Part shown: piece by piece, positions 34,756 through 47,039 of the stretch | Numbering within the stretch: the stretch's first letter is position 1 | Layout: every line of letters starts with the position of its first letter | NCBI GenBank assembly: GCA_030737875.1 | Contig: CM060912.1 | Span: 201,699,231-201,763,230 of the forward strand | DNA length: 64,000 nt | Reading direction: 5' to 3' | Origin: Allium sativum | Taxonomy: Eukaryota > Streptophyta > Magnoliopsida > Asparagales > Amaryllidaceae | Position numbers and translations under genes: made by a program | The notes under the pieces: model-generated | Told to the model about the DNA's origin: nothing | Database searches by the model: none | What the model saw: the letters and a program-made list of their open reading frames with translations, nothing else

Positions 34756-36835
34756 TGTAATGTCCCGCAAATCCGTAATAACAGAGTTGACTACATACAT
34801 CATACATCCAACCCAAATATCACGAAAATACGAATCATTTTTCTAGAAAAAGGTAGGAGAAGAACAGAAATCACAACACAGAATCTCACATCACAGCGGA
34901 ACAAAATATAATATATCAAAACTTTTGAATACAAAATTCTAACTGTATAACATACACTTATCAGAGTACAACACTTACAACATAGCGGAACAAAACTCTA
35001 TATAAGTAACGCTGAAGCCTCCTGCTCCAAGCTCCTTTAGATAGATCTGTAAAATCCTGAACTACTTGACTGCTCGTACAAATTTAGGCACTCAAGAGTT
35101 TAGGTAGAACAAAACAAAATAAACTCCGGGTCATTCATGGGACTGGTATGAGTAAATAGTTTAAAACAGTTTCAGAAAACTAAATGATATCTCATAAGAC
35201 CACGCTGTATAACACGGAACAGTTTTTTCCCTTATGAGAATCCAAACACTTGACTTAACTTTCAAATCCTCTTTGAAAGAAACGGTAATCTTTATATCAA
35301 AACTCTTTTGATATTATAATAATGTCTAAATCAAGTAAATAACAAACTAGTGGAACGTTTGCATCTCACGTTCCACATATATAATATACAATCATAAACC
35401 GCGAGCACTTATTGGATATTTGATTTCCAACTATGACAAGGTATGGAACCACCTGCCGCTGGTGTATCTCTAGAGGAGAATACACCAAGTTCAACAAGAA
35501 CATCTTGCAACTCAGCCACACATGACCGACCACTCATTTCGCTTGAGTGTATCGAATGTATATCACCAACGGTTGGGATCAGCAACCGTTTCCTGAATGG
35601 GACAACATCGAATAGAATAAGGAATTAAATGAATCTCTAGATAGGTGATGATACACCCTAATGGGAGCTAACCACATAGCCATGCTGCCTGCCCGATTTT
35701 TGTCATTTCCCGGTTGTTGAGGCCAGAGGCTACGATTACTTTCCATTCATTGATAACACGATCACTTTGAATGCAACATTATCAGATCCGTTAATCATTA
35801 ATTGGTTTACACAAATATTCTGGATGTTATGCTAAGGGAATAAATCCGTTGCAACCACATATATTTATACAGACCAACCCATGCGGTCATTGGAAATACT
35901 TTGTCAGACATTCGTCCATTTACGTTCGTTCTGGGATTGAACGAAATCGAAGGCACAATTTCAATTAATAGAAAAAGTCCTTGCACTCTACTCCATCTTC
36001 GATTATCTTCATATAATCTGATTCGCAACGCTACTGCAAATACGGAGTGGTTCTTTGGATAATAATCCAATCGGTCTCTCCATATTACCAACGATGGTCA
36101 AAACTTCGATAGTCTGTGATTTAACTATCGAATAAAAACAAGTGTTCATTCAACGTATCAGACAAATCACTGGACTCTTTAATTAATATTTCATTAATTA
36201 AATCTCTTCTCCATTTCCTTATCAATGTTTGTTAACCAAATATTTTCGATAATCATCTTGGCCTTTTACGTTAATTGGAAAACATTTCCATATATCGTCT
36301 TCTTTTATTTTCTGTACTTAGAAAATATCTTCTATTTATAATTGGAAAATATTCCAATTACTTATCTCTTTCCTGAACTTGTTTATTTCTATACTTAGGA
36401 AATATTTATAATCATATTTCCAAACTTTCACTTCTTCGGGTTAAAACGAATGTTGTGTAAAATATTGTTATGACAACCCAAAACACTGCATTCAACTAAC
36501 TCTTATTCAAACATTCCTCTTCGAGACTGAACCTTGCTATTTATTAGTTAAAAATGAAATCAATCAAGTTGGGGTATAATTACCTCTCAGACCTTGACTG
36601 AAAACATCGTTAACTTCAAAACAGACAAGACCACTTAACTCGAATAATCAACACCAAAGAAACCAATTACTCATTTTTAAAACGTATATACATTTCTCTT
36701 TCTATTACCAGATTTCCGATTTCCTTTTTGTTTATACTATTATATTTTTAAGTTCGTTTCCTTATCGAATTCTATATATATCGATACATTAACTTCTAAC
36801 TATCAAAATTTCTTAAAAATATTCTAACTCCTTAA

Positions 36836-37020
36836 ATTCCCGGAAAAATTTGCCATAACCTCCTTTGTACCGGGAGCATCGGGAAAATCCCCAAACCGCC
36901 ACACAGGCCCTCTCCATTCAAAAAGAAAAAGAAACAGCCAAGCGGCTTGCCGATACGGCGCATAAAATATCATATATGAATTAAAAACATACCTTCTTGT
37001 CGAGCATTCTAGTTATAACC
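36836..37020 (-). other. Conserved module inside LTR F
   Basis: Read on the minus strand it contains GGTTATAACTAGAATGCTCGACAAGAAGGTA, AAGCCGCTTGGC then TTTCTTTTTC, GGGCCTGTGTGGC, and GATGCTCCCGGTAC then GGAGGTTATGGC. The same order of segments occurs in the internal regions of A, B and D and in the LTR of H. Confidence 0.8.
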
Positions 37021-38149
37021 TTCATATACTTCATTCCAAACCTGCTTAACCTATATACATCTATTCTCAATTCATCTCAACTCAATATAGTTGTTCTAAC
37101 CCAATTCGTTAATCAACTCTTTGCCCATTTCCCTTTTTATATTTGAACATGACATGTACAATTATATTTTCAACTTTCTTATAAACTAATTGAATTCCAT
37201 TTCACTTACATTTCATATTCAATTTCGAATATACATTTACAAATGCAATTCACCTTTCAAAGTTCAACTTTAATTCAAAACTCCATCAACTAATTTCTAA
37301 TTAACCGTTTGCCTATTTCTTCTTTGTATTTGAATATAACATGTTCAAATATAAGTTTAACTTGTTTGTGACTAATTGAATTCCATTTACAATTCAAGTC
37401 CCATATTTGATTTCGAATATACTTTTACAAATTTAATTCACCTTTCAAAGTTCAACTTCAATTAAAAATTCCATTATCTAATTTCACTTTTTGTTTGAAC
37501 ATAACATGTTCAAATATCTTTAACTTACTTAAAAACCAATCCAATTCCATTCTGATAAACTCAGGTTTCATATTTGATTCGAATATGAATCCACAAGTTT
37601 AATTTATTTATTCAAAGCTGAACTCAGTCTTAAACATAATTAACTGATTCTTCTTTTGCTTAGTTAATTCTATTCAACAACCGAAAATATGATTTTCGTT
37701 TCAGAAATCATTTCATTTACTTCACTTAGGTTCATATTCATGTTATAACTCAAGTCCGGATTTATATGAAAAAAATCTAAGTTTTATTTGCTCAAAATCC
37801 CTTTATTTATTTATATAAACCATTATGGTTTAATAACGGTTATGGCGCTGCTTTTCTAAAAATTTGTTTTTGACATAACTCAAAATCTATCAGATGAAAT
37901 CCAGACTTTTCTCTTCCACTAGAAAATTATTATCTAACTGGTCTTGATGGTTCTTGTTTCAAAGAATTCCGACTTAATTTGACTTCTATATACTCAATTG
38001 GAGTTCGAATCGCCAATTTACGAACTACAGCGCTGCGGCAAATTTGTTTTAATTGTATTTATATATATAAACTTTTAAACTTCGTTTAATATAAATTCAA
38101 CTCCATTCTGATATATTTTTAATATATATCAGATCAAATTTTCCAATTC

Positions 38150-38370
38150 AACACAATATTTCCGATCTAATTCACTTCTATTTGAAATTCTATATTCAAA
38201 TTCCATTTCACTTCTATTTGAATTCTATATTCAAATTCCAATTCACTTCTATTTGAATTCTATATTCAAATTCCAATTCCAATTCCAATTCCAATTCCAA
38301 TTTGAATTTCTATGTTCAAATTCTATATTTGAATTTTCTTTATTCAAATCCCATTTGAATTTCTAGTTTA
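38150..38370. repeat. CAATTC/ATTCAAATT short tandem tract in LTR F
   Basis: It contains five successive CCAATT units (about 38267-38302) and several copies of CACTTCTATTTGAATTCTATATTCAAATTCC about 35-40 bp apart. It occupies the position of the AATTC tracts in the other LTRs. Confidence 0.8.
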
Positions 38371-41169
38371 CCAATTATCTCTTGATAATTTACTCACCAA
38401 ATTTATAAACATTCTTTATAAATTTACTTATTTTATATTTAAACAAGTTCATTTCGAAATCTATTTAAAAACCCAAAATCTCATTTTGGAGTATTCCCTT
38501 TATTCAACTTATCTATATAAGTATAGAATCTATTTTCATGCCCTATCTCGGTTTCTATTTAAATTAATTTAAATATCTCGTCTGGGAATAAATCTATTTC
38601 TTTATAAATTCGACATAATCGAATTTTAAACATAAATCCTGAGGATTTATTCAAATTTATTTATATTCCGATTATCGGAATAAAGTTAATCGTATATTTT
38701 TTAAAACGATTCTAAGTTCTTATTTTAAATTCATATTTGAATTTCAAATATCTAAATTATCCAAATGATAATTTTTTTCCTTTTTATTTATAAACACCTT
38801 TTATTTTACTTGTTTCTATATTAACCAAGTCTCGATTTCAAATTCAATTGAAATCAATATTTCTACTTTGGAAAATTTATCTTCCCTTTTCAGATTCACT
38901 CTTGTATATTTTACTTCCTGAATCATCCAAATGAAAATTCTTTTTTACTTCATTTATAAATTTTGTTTATAAATTAACTACTTGTTTTGATTCTTTAAAA
39001 CAAGTTAACATTTTTATTCCATTCTAAATTCAAATTCTATTTTAGAAAAAATAGAATTTTCCTTTTAAATCTCAAATATTCCTTTTCATGATATTTTTAA
39101 ATATCAACACTTAGGCCCAGTGATATTTAGACACCAAACAACCAATTATTTATTTTTCTAACACATCATATATGACAGTATATACGTAAACAAATAAAGA
39201 AATAAATAATATATTTTTGAGGAATCCAGTCGGATTCCTCGAACTTGTTTTCCTGCATCCATAGACGTTAGTCCACATAGTAATACCTATCCTGCTTTGA
39301 GGCAGGATATCGCGATATGAAGGTCATCCACTAATATATATTTGTGGGGCACATAGGGAAATCATCTGCTAATGGTACCGTGGGCATCCGCTAATGAGAC
39401 TGCGGGAACAATCCAATCATCAACCCAATATATATATAATAGTCAACCCTAAATAACTAATATATTTTAAACAACCAGGAAGCATTCAAACAAGCAACAA
39501 ACAATTATTTTTAACGACTTAAAAATAATTCTAATTAAGGTGAGTGAGATTTACTCATCAAATTTATTGCAATCCATTCCGAAGAACTCGAACCACATTC
39601 GATTAAATTAAATTTCTCGCTAACTCCATCAAATTCCAAATGACTTCTAGCTCGCAGCCATCGACTAGTTGGTCTTGTTTTCAAGATTTTTGAACCTTGT
39701 ATATAAAATTAAATAATATTGTTTTAAATTAAGATTTTAAATGATAACATTAAAAATCTATCTTTTCCTTAATCTCGTATTAGACGCTTAGTTTACAATT
39801 TAATTTCTTCACTAGTTAATTATATTGGTTCATACAAATTAAATTAATCCACTACCGATTTTAGGCTAATCTCCATATAAATTTAAATTAAAAATAAAAT
39901 ATACCCTAATCTCCTACTCAAACATTTTCCCCCAAATCAGTAAGTAGCCCTCTTCTCGCTCCAAAAAATCACCACACCATTTCCAGCTTTAACAGTTCGA
40001 ACCCGCCCTTCCATCACCTGAAAGTAATGGCTCAAAGAAACAGCGGCACTCCCTTGATTCCCTTTCCTCCTTGCTCTCATCGCAGTCATCATCTCTAACT
40101 CACGCAGCGCCCAACTCCACTCCAGTTTTGCCACCAACAAATCGAACTCCAGTCTGCCCTTGAAACCCACTCCACTGCGTCAAGTACTGTTGCTCCACCT
40201 TGAATAAACCACATTGCGACATCACCTCCTCATCACTTCGAACTCTCACAGCACCATCAACGTTGCTTCTGAGGTCGATACAAATTGCGACAACTGATAT
40301 TGGCTTCCCCAAGAACCCTACAAGTCATCGCAAATTCCAAAACAACGAGGAACTCGTGTCCCAATAATCATGAACTCCATTCCCATCTCAAAAACAACCG
40401 ACAACGGCCACATCGCGCTCCCCAATTCGAACGCATAACCCTAGCTCGAGATGCCCATAACCCACGACTGAATCCCTACGACCGAACAATGGAGTATCGT
40501 GATGAACATCGAGCGTCTTCCCCCTTTTAAGTGGATACGATTTTATTTTGTAAGGTGGAATCGATTTCGGTTTTCCTTGATTGGAAAAATGAAAATGAAA
40601 TGGGGAGTAAAACTGTCTTCGTGATTTCGTTGTAACAGAGGTGTTGGTGGCCATTTTATTGTACATGAGTTTAGGGATTTTTGAAGAGGAGAGAAGGCCA
40701 CGGTTTCCTTTTTGTTCTTGTGGGTTTTGAAATGAACAGCAAGGCCATTTAATATGTGGAGATGGAGATATACACGGGTTTTGTTTATGTCCACAAGAAG
40801 AAATAATTTTCTTTTTGATTTTATTATATTTTAATTTAAACCGATATCCTTTAATTAAATTATCCTATGATTCTGAACTCCTTTTTGAACCTAACAACTG
40901 ACATTCCTAAGGTAAAACCGCTATTCTGAACACACTGGGATAGGTGTAACACCCCAGATTTTTGAATAATCGAATTAAATAAATTAAAGAATAATGAATC
41001 TCAGACGTGAGAATTAAGGGAATGGGTTGCGCCATTGTGTTCGTCTCGGAATTCTAGTCGAGATAGAATCCAAGTTTGCGTAAAACGGATATCATATGAA
41101 GAAGATATGGACAAACAAAGTCAGAAGGAAAAAAATTATATATATAGATTGCACTGGTGCATTTGGGAA

Positions 41170-41199
41170 GTGCGCCAGTACAAATTTGCACTGGCGCAC
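41170..41199. repeat. 30-bp inverted repeat in LTR G
   Basis: GTGCGCCAGT (41170-41179) and ACTGGCGCAC (41190-41199) are perfect inverted arms. The centre CAAATTTG is itself palindromic, so only one pair in the whole 30 bp is mismatched. It lies about 180 bp upstream of the TATA box, in presumed U3. Confidence 0.85.
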
Positions 41200-41380
41200 C
41201 TGCCAAGTGCGCCCAGGCCGAGCAGCAGGCCTGCACAGCTTTCTGGTTCAGTCTGACCCATGTTGCTGAGTCCTTTCTGACTCCTTGCTGAGTCATTAGG
41301 GCTGAGGTGTCACCCTATCATGACTGAATGGTTTTGATTAACCCTAAGATCATCTTACGGCTATAATTAAATTAAAATTC

Positions 41381-41604
41381 TATATAAACATGGGTAGACT
41401 CAAACCCTAAATCAAAATTAAAACTGAAACTATGGTCGTCATGCTGTCATCTTGTAACCTAGAGTAGCCGCCACCAACTAGAGTGGAAGAACAGCAAATC
41501 AAATCAGTTCTATTCAACTTTAACAACGAATCTTCTTCAAAGGAAAGCTAATACAACTTCAGAATTCAGAATTCTGAACTCAAGACCTTCTTTGAGTTGT
41601 GAGT
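41381..41604 (+). promoter_or_regulatory. Leader block of LTR G: TATATAAA, telo-box and splice donor
   Basis: TATATAAA (41381-41388) is followed 14 bp later by telo-box AAACCCTAA (41402-41410), roughly where transcription would begin, and by donor GTT|GTGAGT (41599-41604) at the end of a 200-bp leader. G is not closely related to the other LTRs, so the shared order is notable. Confidence 0.55.
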
Positions 41605-42680
41605 TCGATTTCTTTAATAATATAATTAGTAATTTAATTGGATTAAGTTATGATGCGGATTATATGGTGATGTTGTGAATTATTGACTGCATGTTATCAT
41701 TTATGTTGTAATTTTGTGATGTTATCATTTATATTGTAAATTCTATGATGCTATGTTGTGATGTTATCATCTATGTTGAAAAGTTGTGATGCTATCATCT
41801 ATGTGGTAATTCTAAGATTGGCTTATGTATAATCAAATCGTCATGTTCTTCATATGTTAGTTTGGTTATGATGATTCATATGATAAATCATATGTATGTA
41901 TGCAAGTTTAGATATTGATTTAAACATGGATCATATGCAAGTTAGTAGATTTTATGCATAACCTTCATGTTTCATGACACCTATTTTATGTGAATTGGAT
42001 CTAAAATTTAGGCTATGACATGTGTGAGTTATACATGCTAGTTTACATGTTTAGATGTACGTTTAGACCCTTGTTATGTTGCATAAATCACATATGCAAG
42101 TTTATATAAATATATGAGATTGGAATATGAATCATATTATGCAAGTTTAGGGTTATTTCCTATGCAAGTTTACACCTTTAGATATAGATCTATGACATAC
42201 ATGATTTATGCAAGTTGTGACCATCACCTAAACAAGTTTACACCTTTAGATTTGGATCTGTGACATATGTAGTGTTATGCAAGTTGTAACTTTGGCCTAT
42301 GCAAGTTTTAGATGTAGAACATCATTCACACATGCAAGTTCACCCCTATGTTTAGATCTAGTTTTATTATATGTATGTTGTGATGTTTTCTCTTTATTCC
42401 ATGAGTTAGACTATTCGAGTCTAACGTATATTTTGTGTTAAACGAACGAACGTACAACGTGGGGGTAAAGGGGATAATATTAAAAGATTTAGTTGACATA
42501 AATGCCTTAAAAGGCATAAAATAAATTTGTGATGAAATTGGTATGATTTTTCATACCATAAATAGATGGACATAATTGAGTCAATTATGGCCATAGTTAA
42601 ATTTGGAATTAATTGACAATTTGAATAGGGAAATTAATTTAAATTTGGGAATGATTAATTAGGAGTAATTAATCGTCTGA

Positions 42681-42901
42681 GACACGAGGTAAGACTCTTT
42701 TGTGGTGTAAGACTGCCCGGACCCGCCCGACAAATCCAGCTACCACAAATGCCGGTCTAATGTGAGAGGTCTTAGGCACAAATTAAATACGTAACAGTTG
42801 TAAAGACACGAGGTTAGACTCGTTTGTGGTGTAAGACTGCCCGGACCCGGCTGGCAAATCCAGCTGCCACAATTGCCAGTCTAATGTGAGAGGTCTTTAT
42901 G
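42681..42901 (+). repeat. 124-bp direct repeat (two copies) in LTR G
   Basis: GACACGAGGT(A/T)AGACTC...GTGAGAGGTCTT begins at 42681 and again at 42805, with high identity and both containing GTAAGACTGCCCGGACCCG. Confidence 0.85.
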
Positions 42902-42970
42902 AGCTTACGGTCTTAATGAATCAAGAAACCCTTAACCAGATAAACGTGTAGTGGGACATGAGGGCATTAA

Positions 42971-43054
42971 GTGGGTGCCTTGGGTGGCATGTGGAATCTA
43001 ATGGGTGCCTTGGGTGGCATGTGGAATCTAATGGGTGCCTTGGGTGGCATTGGA
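42971..43054 (+). repeat. 30-bp tandem repeat (three copies) in LTR G
   Basis: GTGGGTGCCTTGGGTGGCAT-type units start at 42971, 43001 and 43031 exactly 30 bp apart; the third degenerates after 24 bp. Confidence 0.9.
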
Positions 43055-44407
43055 AATATGATTAGAAACACTTAACCAAAATGTGAAACATGTAAGTGAA
43101 CATGAATAAGAAGTGGGTTAAGTGGGATGTACTAGAGGGGACCAAGCTTAGGTGGATAGCTTGTGTCAAGTAATGGGGGCCCGTTTCAACCAGTAACCCA
43201 TACGTATCTTTGTGGGCTCAACCCAAGTCGAGGACGGGACACGCATATTGGGCTTGACTGTAAGAGGCCAAAACGGGCTAGAGGTGGCAACGCAAGTCCA
43301 ACGGGTTCATATGCGTGTGTGGGCCCGGGCTGGTAGGTAAGACGTTGTTCCATCATGTAGGTATAAGCCATGCATTGTTGGTTGTATCGGGTTGCCACTT
43401 TGGGGAGTGATACACCCCACTGTAGGGCCAGCACGGGTATCTACGAGTTAGGGAGCCGATCGCTTGTAGGTAGTGGGTACACCTAGTGGAGATAGGGGCA
43501 GACAGCACCTATGAAGGCAGCTAGGGGTGCACTGTAACGACCCAGAAAATCTGAACCAATTTAAAATTTTTAAATTGGCTAAAATAATGGATTTTAAATA
43601 TTTAAAATAAATATTTTAAATAATGGCGATGAAAACTGAGTTTGAATCGACAATTGAAAACGAATATAATTAATTATAATTATAAACAAGGCCTGAAATG
43701 GCGTGGAAGTTTCAAAAATTGAATTCAAACTTTGTCGGACTGTACCGGGTGCAGAACAATCCGGATTTTAGCGAAACCAAAAACATTAGGATCTAATTGG
43801 TAATATCTTTCTAACGAATCTGAAAAATCGAAATTTGATAGCGGGTATCAAAAGATATGTCCAGTTGAAAATTCTGAATAGTCGCTATGGAATTCAGGCC
43901 CTTAAAAATGGACATTTTGCAAACGACCTCGGATTTCGACGAAACCACTTTTGTTGGGTCCGGGATGTGAAGTTATTGCTAGGTTTCAAATTTCATAATT
44001 TTTCGAATCAATATGTGTGCGTGGCAAAGGGAAACGCATTTGACCGGTTTCAGTTGATTTTAATCGACTGGAAATTGGCCATTTTTCAAACGGTCTCAGA
44101 ATTCGACGAAACTGGTTTTGTTAGGACCGTATCGTCAATACGAGGCTAGAAAATATTTTTTTTTGGAATTTTTCGAGTTCGTATGTGGCCCCACTAAATT
44201 GAAATGTGCGTTTAAATTGAATATATAAAGAATTACACTTTAAATTCAACGGAAACTGATTCAAACGATCGAATCAGCTTACGATACATATCCCATTGTG
44301 TTCGGGATGGGGGTAAAACGCTATGGACGACAGGCGGTGGGCCTCGTTTAGAGGTCGTATGTAAAAGTCAACTTTTTGAAAAATTAAATAATTAAATATA
44401 TATATTT

Positions 44408-44689
44408 TATATAAACTCCCCCTATTCCCTCTTCTCTCTCTTCACTTCGAACAGAAAAAAAAACCTAAATCTAAATCGCGTCGCTCAGCCTAGGAGACGC
44501 CGCCGCCGCCAGAAGACCACCGCGCCCCACCTTCGATGCTCCCCGACGTCCTCGCTCCCTCCTCCTCCTTCAATCCGACCCCCCTGAAGCATCGCGACGC
44601 CACCACCGAAGACCGCCGTGCCCCTCCGCTCCGCCTCCTGCCGCCGACGCGTGACCCCCCCTTTTTTTTCTTCGCAGATCAATGTAAGT
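44408..44689 (+). promoter_or_regulatory. Promoter and leader of H: TATATAAA to splice donor GTAAGT
   Basis: TATATAAA (44408-44415) is followed about 20-35 bp later by a CT-rich stretch (CTTCTCTCTCTTCAC) where transcription would be expected to start, then a GC-rich leader ending at AAT|GTAAGT (44684-44689), an excellent plant 5' splice site. An ATG-initiated frame from 44536 is open up to and past the donor. If the donor is joined to the acceptor at 49515-49516, this frame would meet a TAA at the junction and act as a short upstream ORF before gag. Confidence 0.55.
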
Positions 44690-44719
44690 TATTTTATTTT
44701 ATATTTATTTTTAATTCTG

Positions 44720-45190
44720 AAATACTGATTTTTTTTTAAAAAGGTTAATACTGATTTTTTTTTAAAAGGTTAATACTGATTTTTTTTAAAAAAGGTCAAT
44801 ACTGATTTTTAAAAGCATATAAAACTGATTTTTAAAAGCATTTAAAACTGATTTTTAAAAGGTTTAAAAACTGATTTTATTTTAAGATTTAAAATAGAAA
44901 AAGATTTGAACTTTAAATAGAAAAAGATTAGAACTTTAAAAAAGAAAGAGATCATATTTTTTTTTTAGAATAGAAAAGGTCATATTTTTAAAATAGAAAA
45001 GACGGAATTTTTAGAAGAAGTAAGATATGATTTTTATATTTTTAAAGTAATAAAAATATAATTTTTACATCATAGGAATATTAAAAATATAATCTTTATT
45101 TTTGAAAAGGCGGAGTCTATATTTTCGAAATGCAATTTTTATATATTGAATAACGAAGTAAAAAATTCGATTTTTACATATGTAGAGAAT
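44720..45190. repeat. AT-rich short-repeat / palindrome array in LTR H
   Basis: The first half consists of units of TACTGATTTTTTTTTAAAAAGG type (44720-44880), the second of AAAAATATAATTTTTA-type palindromes (45040-45180). It occupies the same place after the donor as in the other LTRs. Confidence 0.75.
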
Positions 45191-45335
45191 ACGGGCAACG
45201 AAAGCGACAAAAAAAGGCGAGATTGGCGAAGATTTCTAAAGGAAGAGTCGGAGTATTGGATAGCTATTGGTGAGAATTTCTCACTCTTCAATTTCTTTTA
45301 AAATATATATATGTGTTGAAATAAAAGTGAATTGC

Positions 45336-45371
<36 letters not shown>

Positions 45372-45762
45372 CGCCCCTCGTCCACAAACCATGGACGATA
45401 TTTATTGGTTGAAATTGTTGTGAAAATTGATTGATAGCGAATGATTGTTTGGGATTGTTTGTGGTAGATATTTGTTGATTGTGGTTGAAAAATACCCATT
45501 TGTGGTTGAGAAATATTTGGTTGAAACCACATAGGATTAGTTTGTTGAAATGAAATAAATATATACATGCCGCCTGCGTGCGAACTAGATGCATGATCCC
45601 CATTGTCAAAAACCGCGAGGTTTTAAGGTAGAGCGAGGAGCCGTACTAGGGACGGTCCCGGTTTTAACTACCCTGCCGTTATGCTGCCGAAATTTTGAAT
45701 AATATTCGTGTGTTTGAATTATTTTCATATGCTTAAACTATATTTATTCATTGTATAGAAAA

Positions 45763-46402
45763 CATTCATGTGTTGAATTGATATTCATTCGTTGATTAGA
45801 AATTCATGTGTTGAATGGTATTCATATTTTGAAATAAATTATTTGATAATAAAAATCACATTTTTATCTATATATAGAAACTATAGAAAACATTCATGTG
45901 TTGAATTGATATTCATTCGTTGATTAGAAATTCATGTGTTGAATGGTATTCATATTTTGAAATAAATTGTTTGATAATAAAAATCACATTTTTATCTATG
46001 TATAGAAACTATAGAAAACATTCATGTGTTGAATTGATATTCATTCGTTGATTAGAAATTCATGTGTTGAATGGTATTCATATTTTGAAATAAATTGTTT
46101 GATAATAAAAATCACATTTTTATCTATATATAGAAACTATAGAAAACATTCATGTGTTGAATTGTTATTCATTCGTTGATTAGAAATTCATGTGTTGAAT
46201 GGTATTCATATTTTGAAATAAATTGTTTGATAATAAAAATCACATTTTTATCTATATATAGAAACTATAGAAAACATTCATGTGTTGAATTGATATTCAT
46301 TCGTTGATTAGAAATTCATGTGTTGAATGGTATTCATATTTTGAAATAAATTGTTTGATAATAAAAATCACCTTTTATCGACTATATGAACTGTGTAAAA
46401 TA
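45763..46402 (+). repeat. 128-bp tandem repeat, five copies, in LTR H
   Basis: CATTCATGTGTTGAATTG recurs at 45763, 45891, 46019, 46147 and 46275, exactly 128 bp apart, with near-identical copies. Each unit holds two ATGTGTTGA motifs and one AAAAATCACATTTTTA palindrome. The last copy degenerates near 46370. Confidence 0.95.
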
Positions 46403-46740
46403 ATCTCGTTTTAAAAGAAATTGTTTTATGATAAAAATCCTATTTTTATCACCTATATGAACTATATAGAAAAATAGTGTTTTGAAATGAATTGTTTTAC
46501 AATAAAAATCACATTTTTATTGTATGCATAAATCGTTGAAATGTGAAGTGTTAAAAATAGCCACTTGTTCAAAATAAACATATGTGAGTTGAAATATTCA
46601 TTAATTAGCTAATGAAATGATTTGCACCTATGTATGTAACATAAGAATGAATGGTGTTTTTAAACCAAATAGAAATCAAATAGGAAGTTGGATAGAAAAC
46701 GATAAATGATAAGAACTGTATATATATGTACATGCATATT

Positions 46741-46975
46741 CATTGAACAGGTTATAGCAAAGGGGCTAGAGAAGAGGAATAAAATTTTGTGCCCGACAAA
46801 TAGGTACACATTTACTGCTTTGTTTGGGTGATGATTTTATGAGCCTGTTGGCTAGCCGCTTGGCTTTTTCTTTTTCCTTTTGAGATTAGAAGGACCGGGA
46901 AAGCTATTTGCGATTTCCCGATGCTCCCGGTGCAGGGGAGGTTATGGCGAAATTTTTCCAAAAATTTAAGGCGTT
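46741..46975 (+). other. Conserved module inside LTR H
   Basis: GGTTATAGCAAAG...GAAGAGGAATAAAATTTTG, CCCGACAAATAGGTACA, TGTTGGCTAGCCGCTTGGC, TTTCCCGATGCTCCCGG and GAGGTTATGGCGAAATTTTTCC are colinear with the internal regions of A (5930 onward), B (12815-13035) and D (minus strand, 56985-57230). Here the module lies within the LTR, upstream of U5. Confidence 0.85.
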
Positions 46976-47039
46976 AGTGAAATATTTGAAGTGAAAACGA
47001 TATTGAAATTATTGAATGAACTATATTTATATAAATATA

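Larger units (their letters stand above)
34756..40944 (-). mobile_element. Element F: diverged minus-strand giant LTR, interrupted by G
   Basis: Its left terminus TGTAATGTCCCGC (34756) is the 3' end of a minus-strand LTR. Inside, segments match minus-strand D at low identity but in the same order: ATAAACTCCGGGTCATTCATGGG (about 35122), the TATAACACGGAAC hairpin arm (about 35207), CGTTCTGGGATTGAACGAAATCG (about 35925), a CAGCGCTGCGG block (about 38026), and ATTCTGAACACACTGGGATA (40923-40942), which normally lies about 790 bp from the LTR start. There G cuts it off. It also carries, inside the LTR (36836-37020), the module that A, B and D keep in their internal region. Predicted left target copy is TTGTT (34751-34755). 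The remaining sequence is AT-rich with no genes. Confidence 0.75.
40945..43532 (+). mobile_element. Element G: left part of an LTR of a different family
   Basis: G begins TGTAACACCCCAG (40945), the typical start of many plant Ty3/gypsy LTRs, directly inside a landmark of F. ATAGG (40940-40944) is the predicted left target copy. It has its own TATA box, leader and donor (41381-41604), repeated ATGCAAGTTTA motifs (41900-42340), a 124-bp direct repeat, a 30-bp triplet repeat and a GC-rich distal part. It is cut at 43532 by H; the rest lies beyond the window. No coding sequence is visible. Confidence 0.75.

Noticed and set aside
40285..40530. Gene-like GC-rich segment at 39930-40550 with overlapping frames on both strands
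   Set aside because: It lies within LTR F at the place of the leader block, frames overlap on opposite strands, and none shows a domain.
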